Source of the DNA: Blastopirellula marina DSM 3645
Lineage (GTDB): Bacteria; Planctomycetota; Planctomycetia; Pirellulales; Pirellulaceae
Direction of reading: 5' to 3'
DNA: 64,000 nucleotides
Assembly: GCF_000153105.1 (NCBI RefSeq)
Contig: NZ_CH672377.1
Span: 26,546 to 90,545 of the forward strand
A program made the translations under genes and the position numbers. The notes under the pieces are model-generated. The model did no database searches. It saw only the letters and a list, made by a program, of their open reading frames with translations, and had not been told where the DNA came from. Of the stretch, positions 37,933 to 50,486 are shown piece after piece (within the stretch, counting starts at the first letter, position 1; each line of letters opens with the position of its first letter).

Positions 37933-38934
37933 TTACTTCAGGCTCTTGATGAATTCGGCGATCGCCGTGATATCCTTGTCGCTCAGGCGCGAACTGGGGA
38001 ACACCGGCATGACCGGTTGATATCCAGCGACCACTTTGGCTCGCGGATCGCGAATCGACTCGCGAATGTAGTTTTCATCCATCACGGCTTCAGTGCCGTC
38101 GGTGAACTTGTGCGCTGTTCCGAAACTGTCTTTGAACGAAGGACCGGCTTTCTTCGTGCCGTCGATCGAATGACAACTGATGCAGCCTTTGCGTTTGTAG
38201 AGAATCTCGCCCACTTGGACCATGGTGTTGCCTTCGTACAAGTTCGAGGCTTTTTCTAACCACGCGTCAAAGTCGCCGGTCTCGTAGACGTAAACAAACG
38301 CATGCATGTTGGAGTGATCGCGACCGCAGTACTCGGCGCAAAACAGGTCATGCGGCTTGTGGTCGTCGGGGTTGACGCCCGTTCCGGTGGTGTTCACCGC
38401 TTGGACCCAAATCTCGTTGTAGCGTCCCGGCACGCAGTCCATTTTGGTCCGGAAGGCCGGCACGAACATGTTGTGCAGCACGTCTTCCGACTCCAGGATA
38501 AACCGGACCGGACGTCCCACCGGAATGTGCAGATCGCTCGACTCGGCGCCGTTGGGATAAACGAACAGCCAAGACCATTTCTTCGCTTGAACATGAATTT
38601 CGTAGGCGTCATCCGGCGGAGTCCGCATGCTCATGTAGTTGGTGAAGCCCATCACGAAGAAGACGACCAACAGGAACGACGGCAACACCGACCACGCGAT
38701 TTCCAACGTGTTGTTGTGCGTTGGCGACGGCTGCGGACCATGTCCCGGCCGGCGATAGTACTTCAACACGAAGTAGACCATCACGCCGACAATCAAGACG
38801 AAAAAGAACGCCGAGATCCAATAGATCAAGTCGAACAGGTCGTCGACCATCGGCGCAAACGTCGAGTTGGCGGGACCGAAAAACAGACCGCCGTCGGCGT
38901 CCGCCAACATAGGCAAATTGCTGAGCAAATTCAT
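37933..38934 (-). CDS. ctaC: Cytochrome c oxidase subunit II fused to cytochrome c (caa3 type)
   Basis: Membrane-anchored subunit II of 333 residues. Two transmembrane helices (about 33-58 and 78-100) are followed by the cupredoxin domain with CuA ligands in DVLHNMFVPAF and CAEYCGRDHSNMHAF (two Cys, His, Met). An added C-terminal cytochrome c domain has CISCHSIDG (about residue 257) and an axial methionine candidate in QPVMPVFPSSRL. This makes the enzyme caa3-type, able to take electrons directly from Alternative Complex III or a small cytochrome. It starts 6 bp after the SCO gene and precedes subunit I by 12 bp. Unlike many subunits II, no cleavable signal peptide is apparent. Confidence 0.96.
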   Translation of the reverse strand: MNLLSNLPMLADADGGLFFGPANSTFAPMVDDLFDLIYWISAFFFVLIVGVMVYFVLKYYRRPGHGPQPSPTHNNTLEIAWSVLPSFLLVVFFVMGFTNYMSMRTPPDDAYEIHVQAKKWSWLFVYPNGAESSDLHIPVGRPVRFILESEDVLHNMFVPAFRTKMDCVPGRYNEIWVQAVNTTGTGVNPDDHKPHDLFCAEYCGRDHSNMHAFVYVYETGDFDAWLEKASNLYEGNTMVQVGEILYKRKGCISCHSIDGTKKAGPSFKDSFGTAHKFTDGTEAVMDENYIRESIRDPRAKVVAGYQPVMPVFPSSRLSDKDITAIAEFIKSLK

Positions 38935-38940
38935 TGTGCT

Positions 38941-39831
38941 TTAGCGCGTGGTGACAGAGACGTTCTCTTCGACAGGCCAGTTCGCCTTCCGTGCTTCTTT
39001 TGCTTGCCGTCGTCGGCGAAACCAACTAGAAGCAAGCCAATACGGAGCGAGATACATCAGCAAAGCGGCCAACATGCTTGCGCCGCCAACTTTCATGATA
39101 TTCATCGCCACCGGGCCATAGGCGCCTGTGCTGGGATCGTAATGAAAGCAGAATAGCAGAAATCGATCGGTCGTTGTGCCGATCTTGCCTTCACTTGCTT
39201 CCACTAACGAAAGCCGCAACGTTTGCGGCGGAAATTCCACGCCATACATATAACGGGAGATTCTCCCGTCTGGAGTGCAAAGAGTCAGCAGCGCCGGATG
39301 AGCATACTCGTTACGCTCCGGCACATACCGAAATTGAAAACCGATTGCGTCGGCCAATTTCTGAATGCTCGCTTTATCGCCGGTCAAAAAATGCCAACCA
39401 TCGGCGCTCTCAGGGCGACCATAAAGTTCAAGATACTTTTCTTTGGTCTTCAGCGCCTTCTCCGGCGTCTCGGCCGGATCAATGCTGACCGAGATGACCT
39501 GGTACTCTTGTCCCGCCGTCCAGATGACGCGGTCCAAGCCGGTCACTAAGCCGTTCAACTGCACCTGACAGAGCATCGGACAGTTGGAATAGTTCATCGA
39601 CAAAATAACGGGGTTCTTCCCCTGGAAGTAATCTCCCAAGCGAACCGTCTCGCCGGCGTCATCGCGGAACGTCAGATCTAGCGGCAAGAGGTCATTCGAA
39701 TGTTCGATGATCGTCAGATCGCGAAGCTCTTGCGGGTCTTCGCCCGGAACTTCGGCGCGCAACTGTTGCGATGACGCCGTCAGGGCGATCAGCAAAATTG
39801 CGGCATTGGCGAACTGCACGACCGGCGACAT
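38941..39831 (-). CDS. SCO family copper chaperone for CuA assembly
   Basis: Thioredoxin-fold protein that delivers copper to the CuA site of subunit II. After a signal peptide (cleavage near QLRAEV, residue about 26) the copper-binding motif NCPMLC gives Cys-x3-Cys (about residues 83-87). The third ligand is probably the His in NEYAHPALL (about 177). The segment VISVSIDPAETPEKALKTKE is the family signature. A C-terminal transmembrane helix (about 246-265, MLAALLMYLAPYWLASSWF) anchors the protein, an arrangement common in Planctomycetes. It sits directly upstream of coxB in the operon, consistent with the role. Confidence 0.93.
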   Translation of the reverse strand: MSPVVQFANAAILLIALTASSQQLRAEVPGEDPQELRDLTIIEHSNDLLPLDLTFRDDAGETVRLGDYFQGKNPVILSMNYSNCPMLCQVQLNGLVTGLDRVIWTAGQEYQVISVSIDPAETPEKALKTKEKYLELYGRPESADGWHFLTGDKASIQKLADAIGFQFRYVPERNEYAHPALLTLCTPDGRISRYMYGVEFPPQTLRLSLVEASEGKIGTTTDRFLLFCFHYDPSTGAYGPVAMNIMKVGGASMLAALLMYLAPYWLASSWFRRRRQAKEARKANWPVEENVSVTTR

Positions 39832-39837
39832 GGGACC

Positions 39838-40206
39838 CTATTTCGCTTTCGTCGAGTATTCATTGACGACCAACTGCATGGCGCGGTCGATCGGCAGGCT
39901 GACCTGACCAGCATCTTTGTTGACCCAGCCGTAGCCGTTCAACGACGCCTTCTGGGCGCTGAGGATGTTGCCTGTCGCATCGGACTTCACGTTGACAACT
40001 TCTTCGGCGTGCAGCGTGTTGGCGTACTGGTGATAAGTCGCCTGCAGCCCCATCACGATCGCGAAGGTCAAAATGGCGCTGACGAAACCGACCACGGCGA
40101 TGACCGGGGTGTTCAGGTCGTCTTTTTGAGCCGGCAGCGCGGCTCCGTGACCCAAGTGAGCGTCGTTCGATAAAATCTTGCGTTCGAGTTCAGCAACTTC
40201 AGACAT
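39838..40206 (-). CDS. Small single-pass membrane protein of the respiratory operon
   Basis: A 122-residue protein with one transmembrane helix (about residues 34-54, TPVIAVVGFVSAILTFAIVM) and a C-terminal periplasmic-looking tail. The tail contains NGYGWVNKDAGQVSLPIDRA, a motif (YGWVxxxAGxxxxPIDRAM) recurring in small proteins near SCO and oxidase genes. I know no defined biochemical role. It lies between actF (18 bp upstream) and the SCO gene (6 bp downstream), so it is certainly co-transcribed. It could be a small subunit linking Complex III and caa3, or an assembly factor. Confidence 0.82.
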   Translation of the reverse strand: MSEVAELERKILSNDAHLGHGAALPAQKDDLNTPVIAVVGFVSAILTFAIVMGLQATYHQYANTLHAEEVVNVKSDATGNILSAQKASLNGYGWVNKDAGQVSLPIDRAMQLVVNEYSTKAK

Positions 40207-40224
40207 TGCTCTTTCCTCCTCTAC

Positions 40225-41457
40225 TTACATGTTTTTCAGTGCGAGCGATTCGGGAAGTCGCGGATCGCGGATCGCCAACAAGCGGCGTTCTGCAGCAATC
40301 CAAGCAATGTTCCCGATGAAAAAGCCGCCCAAACCGATCAGGCAGGCTAGTTCCATCCATCCCAACGGCAGTTTTTCCGGCGAGTACTGCGGCATGACGA
40401 GCCAAAACATGTCGACCCAATGCATGACCAGAAGGAATATCGCCCATCCCACCATTAACGCCTTGTTGCGGCGAACTGCGCGGGACATTGTTCCAAGGAA
40501 CGGGATGATGAACTGCCCAAATAGTAACACTAGTGAAACACTACGCCATGCGTCATTTTGTCGCACCAGATACCAAACCGTTTCTTCCGGGATATTGCCG
40601 TACCAGTACAGCAGATACTGGCTGAAAGCGATGTAACCCCAGAACAAAACGAACCCGAAAATAAATTTGCTTAAGTCGTGATATCGCTCGACGGTTATCA
40701 CGTCTCGCAGCTTGCCCCACGATTGCAGGGTAGCGCAACAGATTAAGGTGAAAGAAAAGAACGACACCATGGCCCCAGCGAAGAAATAGACGCCAAACAT
40801 GGTGCTGAACCACTTCCAATCGAGCGACATCGCCCAATCGATCGAAGCGAACGTGACAGTTAGTGCGAATGCGGCGACTACCAGCGGGCTCTTATTCTCC
40901 ATTCGCAGCGTCAGCTTTGGATCGCCCGATTCGTCTTGGGCGGTCGACTGCGAAAGGAAGTACCACGCTGCGGCAATCCACACGCCAAAGTAAATCACGG
41001 CGCGGATCGCGAAGAAGGTGGAGTTGAGATACGGCTCTTTGCCGGCCAACAGATGGTCGCTGGCCGCGAGCTCCGCGTCGTTCCATTCAAACAACACCGA
41101 ACTGCCGGAGAGGACCGAGAACAAGATCGGCAAAAACAGCAGCGCCATCGGGCCCAGCGTCATCGCGATCACTTCCGTAATCCGGCGGACCGACGCGCTC
41201 CAGCCGGCGCGCGTCAAATGCTGCAGCGCCAGAAAGCCCAACGCGCCTAGCGAGATGCTCAGGAAGAACAAATAGCTGGTCAGGTAAGCGAAGAAGAAGT
41301 GACGCAACTGATCCTGGGCGAACATGCCCAGCAGCAGCGCGACGACCATCGCCGCCAAGCCAACGCCGTATCCGCCGATCATCAGCTTGTTGCGAATATC
41401 GCCCAAGCGAATGGTCTCGTCGTTGGGAACCGAAATAGTGTCGTGGTGGTCGCCCAT
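40225..41457 (-). CDS. actF: Alternative Complex III subunit ActF (NrfD-like)
   Basis: Integral membrane subunit (410 residues, about ten transmembrane helices) of the quinol:cytochrome c oxidoreductase Alternative Complex III. It belongs to the NrfD/PsrC-like family in the ActF branch. Recognisable are HFFFAYLTSYLFFLSISLGA, GWSASVRRITEVI, FASIDWAMSLDWKWFSTMFG, the segment KFIFGFVLFWGYIAFSQYLL, and the helix VMHWVDMFWLVMPQ. In known structures ActF carries a proton-channel-like path but no redox cofactor. It begins 2 bp after the fused actDE gene and is followed by the small membrane protein. Confidence 0.94.
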   Translation of the reverse strand: MGDHHDTISVPNDETIRLGDIRNKLMIGGYGVGLAAMVVALLLGMFAQDQLRHFFFAYLTSYLFFLSISLGALGFLALQHLTRAGWSASVRRITEVIAMTLGPMALLFLPILFSVLSGSSVLFEWNDAELAASDHLLAGKEPYLNSTFFAIRAVIYFGVWIAAAWYFLSQSTAQDESGDPKLTLRMENKSPLVVAAFALTVTFASIDWAMSLDWKWFSTMFGVYFFAGAMVSFFSFTLICCATLQSWGKLRDVITVERYHDLSKFIFGFVLFWGYIAFSQYLLYWYGNIPEETVWYLVRQNDAWRSVSLVLLFGQFIIPFLGTMSRAVRRNKALMVGWAIFLLVMHWVDMFWLVMPQYSPEKLPLGWMELACLIGLGGFFIGNIAWIAAERRLLAIRDPRLPESLALKNM

Positions 41458-41459
41458 GG

Positions 41460-42905
41460 TTAGTTTCCTTGACCCTTCAGCGCGTCGGCTTCAATTTGCG
41501 GCACATCCTGGATCGACGCGTCACGCGACTTCTGCAACGCCTTCAAGTAAAGGACGATCGCCCAGCGGTCCTCGGGATTAATTTGCGCCGCATAGCCAGG
41601 CATCTTGCGGATGCCGTTGGTAATCGTGTTGAAAACCCGACCCACCGGTTGCTTGACCACATTCGGATCATGCAGATTGGTCGGCTGCACCCAAGTCGGT
41701 TGCTGCATTTCAAAGGCTCGGATCGAGACGAGCCCGTTGCCGTCTCCCGCCAAACCATGGCAAACCGCACAGTAAATGTTGAACCGCTGCTGACCACGTT
41801 CGACGAGGGTCGAATTGATCTGCAGCGTCTCGGGGAATTGCGTCACCCAATCCGGTTCCGGCGGCAGATCCTCGGCCGGGGCCGCTTCGTCCGCTGCGGC
41901 GCCGTCCGCCGGCTTTTCAGCCGCCGGCTTTTCAGCCGCCGGCTTCTCCTCGGCAGGCTTGTCTTCGGCCGGTTTCGCTTCATCCGCGGCAGGCTCGTCC
42001 GGATCCTCTTCCTGCAACAGCATCGCGACTTCGGACATATCTTCGGGCGCCGGAACGATGCCGGTCAAAAACTCGAGCGGCTGCCATTCTCCGCGAGCGA
42101 CAGAACCCGGCACGCGAGGACGCATGGCGCGTCCGTCAGCGAAGATCGGCGAAGTCGTTTGCGTTTTCGCTTTCACCTGATCGTCCATATCGAGTATCGG
42201 GTGCAGGCGCGGAAGCGGCGAGGTCGTATTGCGAGCGTTCCAAACCAACATCGGCGGAACGGTCAGCAGCGAGAGGAAGACGATCGCCACATATTTGTAG
42301 ATGGTCGGGATCTGGTGGCTCGACGGGTCGGCTTCGATCTCATCGATCGCCAGCGGCGAGAACGCTTCGAGCATCTCCCGATGCTTGTGCAGTTTGAATT
42401 TCGGATCCGCGGCGTTGAGCACCAAAAAGAAGCGATCATTCGTCGCGCGGGCGAAGTTGGGGTGACGGAACAGCGGATTGGAGAAGGTCGGCAATTGATT
42501 AAGGATCAACATGCCGAAAAACGCGCCAAACGCCGCCAACAAAATCGTCAGCTCAAACGTAACCGGGATATTCGCAGGCAAGCTGAAGGTCGGCTTGCCT
42601 GAGATCATGTAGGGATAGCCCGAGAAGAGTGCGCCCGGTTGCTCGGTCGCATTCAAGACGTACTGCATCGCCAAGCCGGAGATGCCGCCGGTGAGCCCCA
42701 TCGCGAGCACGATCCACGGCAGGATCGTCTTGCGAATGCCGAGCGCTTCGTCGATTCCGTGCACCGGAAACGGGACGTGTGCGTCGGTTTTGGTCAGTCC
42801 GGCGTCGCGAACCGCTTCGCAGGCTTTGAGCAATACATCCTGGTCGTCAAACTCGACCAACAGGCCCAGCGTTTGAGGACGCGTTTTGTCTTTGTTCTTA
42901 GACAT
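41460..42905 (-). CDS. Fused Alternative Complex III subunits ActD-ActE (DUF3341 plus cytochrome c)
   Basis: A single 481-residue polypeptide joining two subunits that are separate in most organisms. Residues 1-175 are ActD/DUF3341: [20 protein letters not shown], two transmembrane helices (about 62-82 and 117-137) and [18 protein letters not shown] further helix lies at about 207-225. Then come residues resembling the start of ActE ([16 protein letters not shown]), an Ala/Glu/Pro/Lys/Asp linker (about 305-355) and a cytochrome c domain with [14 protein letters not shown] (about 383). The axial Met is probably in [11 protein letters not shown]. The start overlaps the actC stop by 8 bp and actF follows after 2 bp. 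No frameshift or stop separates the halves, so the fusion is genuine as assembled. Confidence 0.93.
   Translation of the reverse strand: MSKNKDKTRPQTLGLLVEFDDQDVLLKACEAVRDAGLTKTDAHVPFPVHGIDEALGIRKTILPWIVLAMGLTGGISGLAMQYVLNATEQPGALFSGYPYMISGKPTFSLPANIPVTFELTILLAAFGAFFGMLILNQLPTFSNPLFRHPNFARATNDRFFLVLNAADPKFKLHKHREMLEAFSPLAIDEIEADPSSHQIPTIYKYVAIVFLSLLTVPPMLVWNARNTTSPLPRLHPILDMDDQVKAKTQTTSPIFADGRAMRPRVPGSVARGEWQPLEFLTGIVPAPEDMSEVAMLLQEEDPDEPAADEAKPAEDKPAEEKPAAEKPAAEKPADGAAADEAAPAEDLPPEPDWVTQFPETLQINSTLVERGQQRFNIYCAVCHGLAGDGNGLVSIRAFEMQQPTWVQPTNLHDPNVVKQPVGRVFNTITNGIRKMPGYAAQINPEDRWAIVLYLKALQKSRDASIQDVPQIEADALKGQGN
41911..41955. repeat. 15-bp tandem repeat in the ActD-ActE linker
   Basis: The unit GGCTTTTCAGCCGCC occurs at 41911-41925 and 41926-41940, with a diverged third unit to 41955. 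On the minus strand it encodes EKPAA-type pentapeptides of the low-complexity linker. In-frame slippage could vary linker length. Confidence 0.75.
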
Positions 42906-44310
42906 GATCGGCCTCAGCTATGGGATCGTGTTCGCCGTGCGGCATGACGCTTTTGACTTCGGCCATCGCGACCATCGGCATAAATCGAAGGAACAAGAGG
43001 AACAGCGTGAAAAACAAACCGAAACTGCCCACGAACATGCCGATGTCGACCCAAGTCGGCTCGAAATAGCCCCAACTCGACGGCAGGAAGTCGCGCGACA
43101 GCGACGTGACCGTAATCACGAAACGCTCGAACCACATGCCGATGTTCACAAAAATACTCGCGACAAACATGATCCAGGGAGTCGTGCGGCACTTTTTGAA
43201 CCAGAAGATCTGCGGCACCACCACGTTGCAGGTAACCATCGTCCAGTAAGCCCAGTAATAGGGACCAAACGCACGATTGAGGAACGTGAACTGTTCGTTC
43301 GGCACGCCGCTGTACCAGGCCATGAAAAATTCCATCGCGTAGGCGTAGCCGACCATCGAGCCGGTCGCGAGTAAGATCTTGCAGATGTTTTCTAGATGCC
43401 GCGTGGTGACCAGATCTTTCAGGCCGAACCACTCGCGAGCCGGCACGATCAACGTCAGCACCATGCCGAAGCCGCTGAACACGGCGCCGGCGACAAAATA
43501 CGGCGGAAAGATCGTCGTATGCCAACCCGGCAACTGCGAAACGGCGAAGTCGAAACTAACGATCGTATGGACCGACAACACCAGCGGAGCAGCCAACGCG
43601 GCCAGCAGGATGTACGCTTTTTCGTACCGCGACCACTGCCGAGCCGAACCGGTCCAGCCAAGTGCGGCGATGCTGTAACCAATCTGGTGGACGCGCGACT
43701 TGGTCCGATCTCGTAAGGTCGCCAAGTCGGGGATCATCCCCATGTACCAGAACAAGATCGAAACGGTCGCATACGTCGACACGGCGAACACGTCCCACAG
43801 CAGCGGGCTGCGGAAGTTCGGCCACATGTTGAGATACAAACTCGGATACGGAAAGAGCCAATAGAAGACCCACACGCGACCGATATGCACCGCCGGAAAA
43901 ATACCGGCACAGCAAACGGCGAAGATCGTCATCGCTTCGGCGAAGCGGTTGATGCTGGTTCGCCAGTTCTGACGAAAGATGCACAAGATGGCCGAAATCA
44001 GCGTTCCGGCGTGACCGATACCAACCCAAAACACGAAGTTGACGATCGGCCAGCCCCAATAGACCGGGACATTATTGCCCCAGACGCCGACGCCGGTAAA
44101 AACCAGATAGCCGATCAGCGCGAACAGCATTCCCATCGCCGCAACCGAGACGCTGAAGCCGATGTACCACGCGAGCGGCGGTTTCTCTTGCTCCGGAACG
44201 CCGGCGACGATTTCGGTGATCGAGCTGAAAGTAAGCCCGCCCGTCACAAGCGGCGCGCGCTTGCCCGGAGTTTCCAGCGTAATGTCGGCGACTTCGTCTA
44301 CTGTGGCCAT
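42898..44310 (-). CDS. actC: Alternative Complex III subunit ActC (NrfD-like quinol-binding)
   Basis: Integral membrane subunit of 470 residues with about ten helices, NrfD/polysulfide reductase family. In solved Complex III structures ActC forms the quinol-binding site beside the ActB iron-sulfur domain. Seen are [40 protein letters not shown] (conserved His-Ala-Gly-Thr), [56 protein letters not shown] and [20 protein letters not shown]. The HIGR and HTIVS-D-F histidine/aspartate residues are those implicated in quinol oxidation. It starts 46 bp after actB and overlaps the fused actDE gene by 8 bp. Confidence 0.95.
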   Translation of the reverse strand: MATVDEVADITLETPGKRAPLVTGGLTFSSITEIVAGVPEQEKPPLAWYIGFSVSVAAMGMLFALIGYLVFTGVGVWGNNVPVYWGWPIVNFVFWVGIGHAGTLISAILCIFRQNWRTSINRFAEAMTIFAVCCAGIFPAVHIGRVWVFYWLFPYPSLYLNMWPNFRSPLLWDVFAVSTYATVSILFWYMGMIPDLATLRDRTKSRVHQIGYSIAALGWTGSARQWSRYEKAYILLAALAAPLVLSVHTIVSFDFAVSQLPGWHTTIFPPYFVAGAVFSGFGMVLTLIVPAREWFGLKDLVTTRHLENICKILLATGSMVGYAYAMEFFMAWYSGVPNEQFTFLNRAFGPYYWAYWTMVTCNVVVPQIFWFKKCRTTPWIMFVASIFVNIGMWFERFVITVTSLSRDFLPSSWGYFEPTWVDIGMFVGSFGLFFTLFLLFLRFMPMVAMAEVKSVMPHGEHDPIAEADHV

Positions 44311-44356
44311 GTTTCTTCGCGTGGACTACAGGGTTTTAGCTACGAAAGGGTTTTAG

Positions 44357-47511
<3,155 letters not shown>

Positions 47512-47515
<4 letters not shown>

Positions 47516-48213
47516 CGATGGCACGTCGAACAGTTCGTGGAAGGTTGAATATCGTTTTCTTTGCGGATCTCGGCGCCCAACAAGGCTGCAGCGTGCGGGT
47601 CCGTATCGGAACCCGGCGCTTGCCAGGCCAGGTTCGTCACTTCGTCCAGCGGACGAATGTGAGCGTCAGGACTGCGGTGACAATCCAAACAGAAGGCCAT
47701 CGAGAGCGGCTCGACTTGGGTGACGACATCCATCGTGTCGACCCGGCCGTGACAGCTAACGCAGGAAACGCCGCGAGTGACGTGGGCGCTGTGATCGAAG
47801 TAGACGAAGTCCGGCAGGTCATGCACGCGCTGCCAATCGACCGACTCGCCGGTCGCGATGCTGCTATGCACCGGCTCTAGATTCGGGCTGCTGACCAAGA
47901 CCGCCGCGTACTTTGCGGTTCCATCGGCGCCAGCCGGAGTGTGACAGTTGCCGCAGGTCGCGGTCGGCGGCACCGCGGCTTGAGCCGCTTCGTCCACCGT
48001 GTTGTGACAATAGCGGCAATCCATCTTCAAACGACCGGCATGCAGCCGATGGCTGAACGGCACCGGCTGGATCGGAGCGTGCCCGACGCTGATCGTTTCG
48101 GGCGCCGTCGCAAAGACGAAAACTACGCCGCTATAGATTGCGAACGCAACGAAACCGGCGCCGGCTAGCGGCACAAAACGGTTTACCCAACGTGGAAATA
48201 GGAAGCGGTCCAT
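47512..48213 (-). CDS. actA: Alternative Complex III pentahaem cytochrome ActA
   Basis: Membrane-anchored cytochrome c of 233 residues with an N-terminal helix (about 13-33, FVPLAGAGFVAFAIYSGVVF). Five CxxCH motifs are visible: CRYCH, CGNCH, CVSCH, CLDCH and the C-terminal CSTCH only one residue from the end. Additional conserved histidines (PFSHRLHAG, DHSAHVTRG) can serve as distal ligands. ActA receives electrons from ActB and hands them to ActE or the oxidase. ATG 48213 (MDRFLFPRWVNRF) is preferred to an upstream in-frame TTG at 48261. It is the first structural gene of the respiratory operon, 265 bp downstream of the RegA-like gene. Confidence 0.94.
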
Positions 48214-48477
48214 GACTGCAATTCGTCCTAGGGGACGGCTGGTCTTTACCGAGCACGACAAGGGAAAGTCTCTCCGACGAGACTTCTCAGCGCCAAGGCC
48301 TAAAAAGCGTACTGGCTAAAAAAAAGCCACTGAACGCCGTTTGGCTTCGCTCTTCGGCGGTCTGTTGACCGCGTTAAAGATTTGAATGTTACCGAAAACA
48401 AACAGCCACCTGCGACGCGTCAAAGAGTCGCACTACTTTGGGGGGTGACTACAGGACTCGCTGTTCCTGACCAGAAA

Positions 48478-49011
48478 TCAGGGCGCCAACTTCTTCAATT
48501 TGCGCTGCAAAGTGCGCCGCGGGATACCGAGCAAGCGAGCCGCTTCGGAAAGATTTCCACCACAATCATCGAGAACCCGATGGATATGCCCCCATTCGGC
48601 TTCGGCCAGGGATTGCGGTTGGTACTCAATCGGAGACGCCGTCAGATCCTCGGCGGCCTTCTCATCAAACGCGGCCAAGATCTCATCGGCGTCGGCAGGT
48701 TTAGTCACATAATTGACTGCGCCAAGCCGTATCGCCTCGACCGCGTTGGAAATACTCCCATAACCGGTTAGCAGCACCGCCTTGGTGGTGGGGGAAACTT
48801 CTCGCAGATCGCGCAGCAGATCTAATCCCGAGCGGCCAGGCATTTTCAGATCCAGCACGGCCCTTTCCGGCTTCGCTTCGATCGCTTGGCTGATCGCTTC
48901 TTCGTAGTTCGCCGCTGCGTAAACGTCATAACCACGGGCCGAAAACGCCCGCGTCAGACGGTTCCGCAGGGTATCGTCATCGTCGACGAGCAATAACGTG
49001 GGTCGTGACAT
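48478..49011 (-). CDS. RegA/PrrA-type response regulator
   Basis: DNA-binding response regulator of 177 residues that probably controls the adjoining respiratory genes. The receiver domain (about 4-118) has the acidic pocket VDDDD, phosphoacceptor D54 in VLDLKMPGRSG, the conserved Thr in VLLTGYGS and lysine in VTKPAD. The C-terminal Fis-type helix-turn-helix (about 138-177) reads AEWGHIHRVLDDCGGNLSEA, followed by ARLLGIPRRTLQRKL. The W-x-H-I-x-R-V-L and RRTLQRKL strings are those of RegA/PrrA/ActR. It follows the RegB-like gene by 89 bp and precedes actA on the same strand. Confidence 0.93.
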   Translation of the reverse strand: MSRPTLLLVDDDDTLRNRLTRAFSARGYDVYAAANYEEAISQAIEAKPERAVLDLKMPGRSGLDLLRDLREVSPTTKAVLLTGYGSISNAVEAIRLGAVNYVTKPADADEILAAFDEKAAEDLTASPIEYQPQSLAEAEWGHIHRVLDDCGGNLSEAARLLGIPRRTLQRKLKKLAP

Positions 49012-49100
49012 GTCCGTCCTGCTGCGAAGGGAAAACCAGTTTGCAATATAAAACGATCACGCCGAATATGCTATTCAATCTCCGGTCAATTCGCCCCGCT

Positions 49101-50459
49101 TCAAGGGGCCGGCGTCGCTTCCCAAGGCTCTCGTTTGCGAAGAAGTTGCACGACGACGGTCGTCCCTTCGTTCGAGTTCGATTCGATCCGCAGGGCCCCG
49201 TCGATCCGCTCAATCACGTTTTTCGCCAGAAAAATGCCGAGCCCGGTCCCCGATCCAGGTTCTTTGGTCGTAAAAAATGGTTCGCCGATTCGAGACAAGA
49301 TCTCCGGCGGCATCCCGGGCCCTTCGTCTTGAATCGTCATCACCAAGTGTTTCGCCGTCCGTTCGAGCAGAACGACGACCGAACTCCCCTCAGGCGACGC
49401 GTCAAACGCATTTTTGATCAGCCCCCGCAGCGATTGCGCCAACAGATGGCGCGGAGCACGAACCACGGCGTCGTCCGAGCGATCGGTGATTCGGAGTCGA
49501 TCGACGAGCCGCGCATCCAGCAAACTCCGAATCTCCTCGGCCAACTGCGTCGACGTCACTTCGACCAGCGGTTCGCCGGTCGCCTGACCCGCGTCGGCCG
49601 ACATTTGGTCGAGAATATGGCGACAACGATCGAGTTCGGTCCGGATCAGCGCGATATCGGCTTTCAAATCTTCGGAGACCGGCGTGCCGGCCAATTCGCG
49701 CTGCACCTCTTTCGCGACCACGGCGATGGTCGCTAGCGGCGTCGAAAGCTCGTGGGCTGCGCCGGCCGCTAAGGTCCCCAGCGATTCTAGTTTCTCGCTC
49801 CGCGCCCGCTGCAACTCGGCGCGACGCAGTTCCGAGTCGCGGCGGCGGACTTCGTCGGTCAAACGTGTCGTGAAGTACACAATCACGAAAATACAAGTCA
49901 AAAACGCCACGTACATGCCGGTTTGCGCCAGCGGGATTTGACCCAACTCGCGCAGCGTTTGCATTCGCTCTGGCCGCGTCAGCAGCGGGACGTCGACATG
50001 GTCGTAGAATAAGAACGCAATCGAAACGGCGGTAATCGCCGCGAGCCACCAGACGCTGCGACCTGGGAGAACGATCGCCGCCAGCGTAAGATTCACCATA
50101 TAGAAAATGCAGAACGGGTTGGTCATGCCGCCGGTAAAGTACAGCAGCGCCGTCAGCGAAAACAAATCGAGCAGCATGACCCCCAGCAAAACATTTTCCC
50201 ACCCGCGTCCGCTATCCATCGCTTTGCGCAGCCGCCGATAAAAGAGGGTGAGCAAGATGTTGCTGCCCGCCGTGACGGCGACCGCGGCGAACAAAACGAC
50301 CCAGCGGATCGGAATGTGAAGCAACGAGCCGACCACCAGAATGGTGATCAACTGCCCAAACACGGCGACCCACCGCAACTTAATCAGCCACGCCGCGTTG
50401 ATCGACATCCGATCGCCGGCGGAAGCGGAGGAAAGCGGGGGAGCAATGATCGGTGACAT
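49101..50459 (-). CDS. RegB/PrrB-type redox sensor histidine kinase
   Basis: Membrane histidine kinase of 452 residues from ATG 50459 (ATG 50408, MSINAAWLIKLRWVAV, is also possible). Six transmembrane helices occupy about residues 25-200. They include TGGMTNPFCIFY (about 109-120), the GGxxNPF motif that binds ubiquinone in RegB. The H-box is AAHELSTPLATIA with phosphoacceptor H236. The cysteine in LDRCRHIL (C279) matches the redox-active Cys265 of Rhodobacter RegB. N, G1 and G2 boxes are LIKNAFDAS, DEGPGMP and GTGLGIFL. It forms a two-component pair with the next gene. Predicted role: sensing quinone redox state and adjusting expression of the oxidase block. Confidence 0.93.
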   Translation of the reverse strand: MSPIIAPPLSSASAGDRMSINAAWLIKLRWVAVFGQLITILVVGSLLHIPIRWVVLFAAVAVTAGSNILLTLFYRRLRKAMDSGRGWENVLLGVMLLDLFSLTALLYFTGGMTNPFCIFYMVNLTLAAIVLPGRSVWWLAAITAVSIAFLFYDHVDVPLLTRPERMQTLRELGQIPLAQTGMYVAFLTCIFVIVYFTTRLTDEVRRRDSELRRAELQRARSEKLESLGTLAAGAAHELSTPLATIAVVAKEVQRELAGTPVSEDLKADIALIRTELDRCRHILDQMSADAGQATGEPLVEVTSTQLAEEIRSLLDARLVDRLRITDRSDDAVVRAPRHLLAQSLRGLIKNAFDASPEGSSVVVLLERTAKHLVMTIQDEGPGMPPEILSRIGEPFFTTKEPGSGTGLGIFLAKNVIERIDGALRIESNSNEGTTVVVQLLRKREPWEATPAP

Positions 50460-50486
50460 ACGCGGACTACGGCGAAAAGTGAAATA

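Noticed and set aside
41911..41955. CRISPR-like direct repeats
   Set aside because: Units are 15 bp with no unique spacers and encode a low-complexity linker; the repeats at 35557 and 57745 are likewise in-frame coding repeats.
48262..48477. Terminator between the RegA-like gene and actA
   Set aside because: The only hairpin (TGGCT/AGCCA around an A-run) has a 5-bp stem and is too weak to call; the region more likely holds the act promoter.
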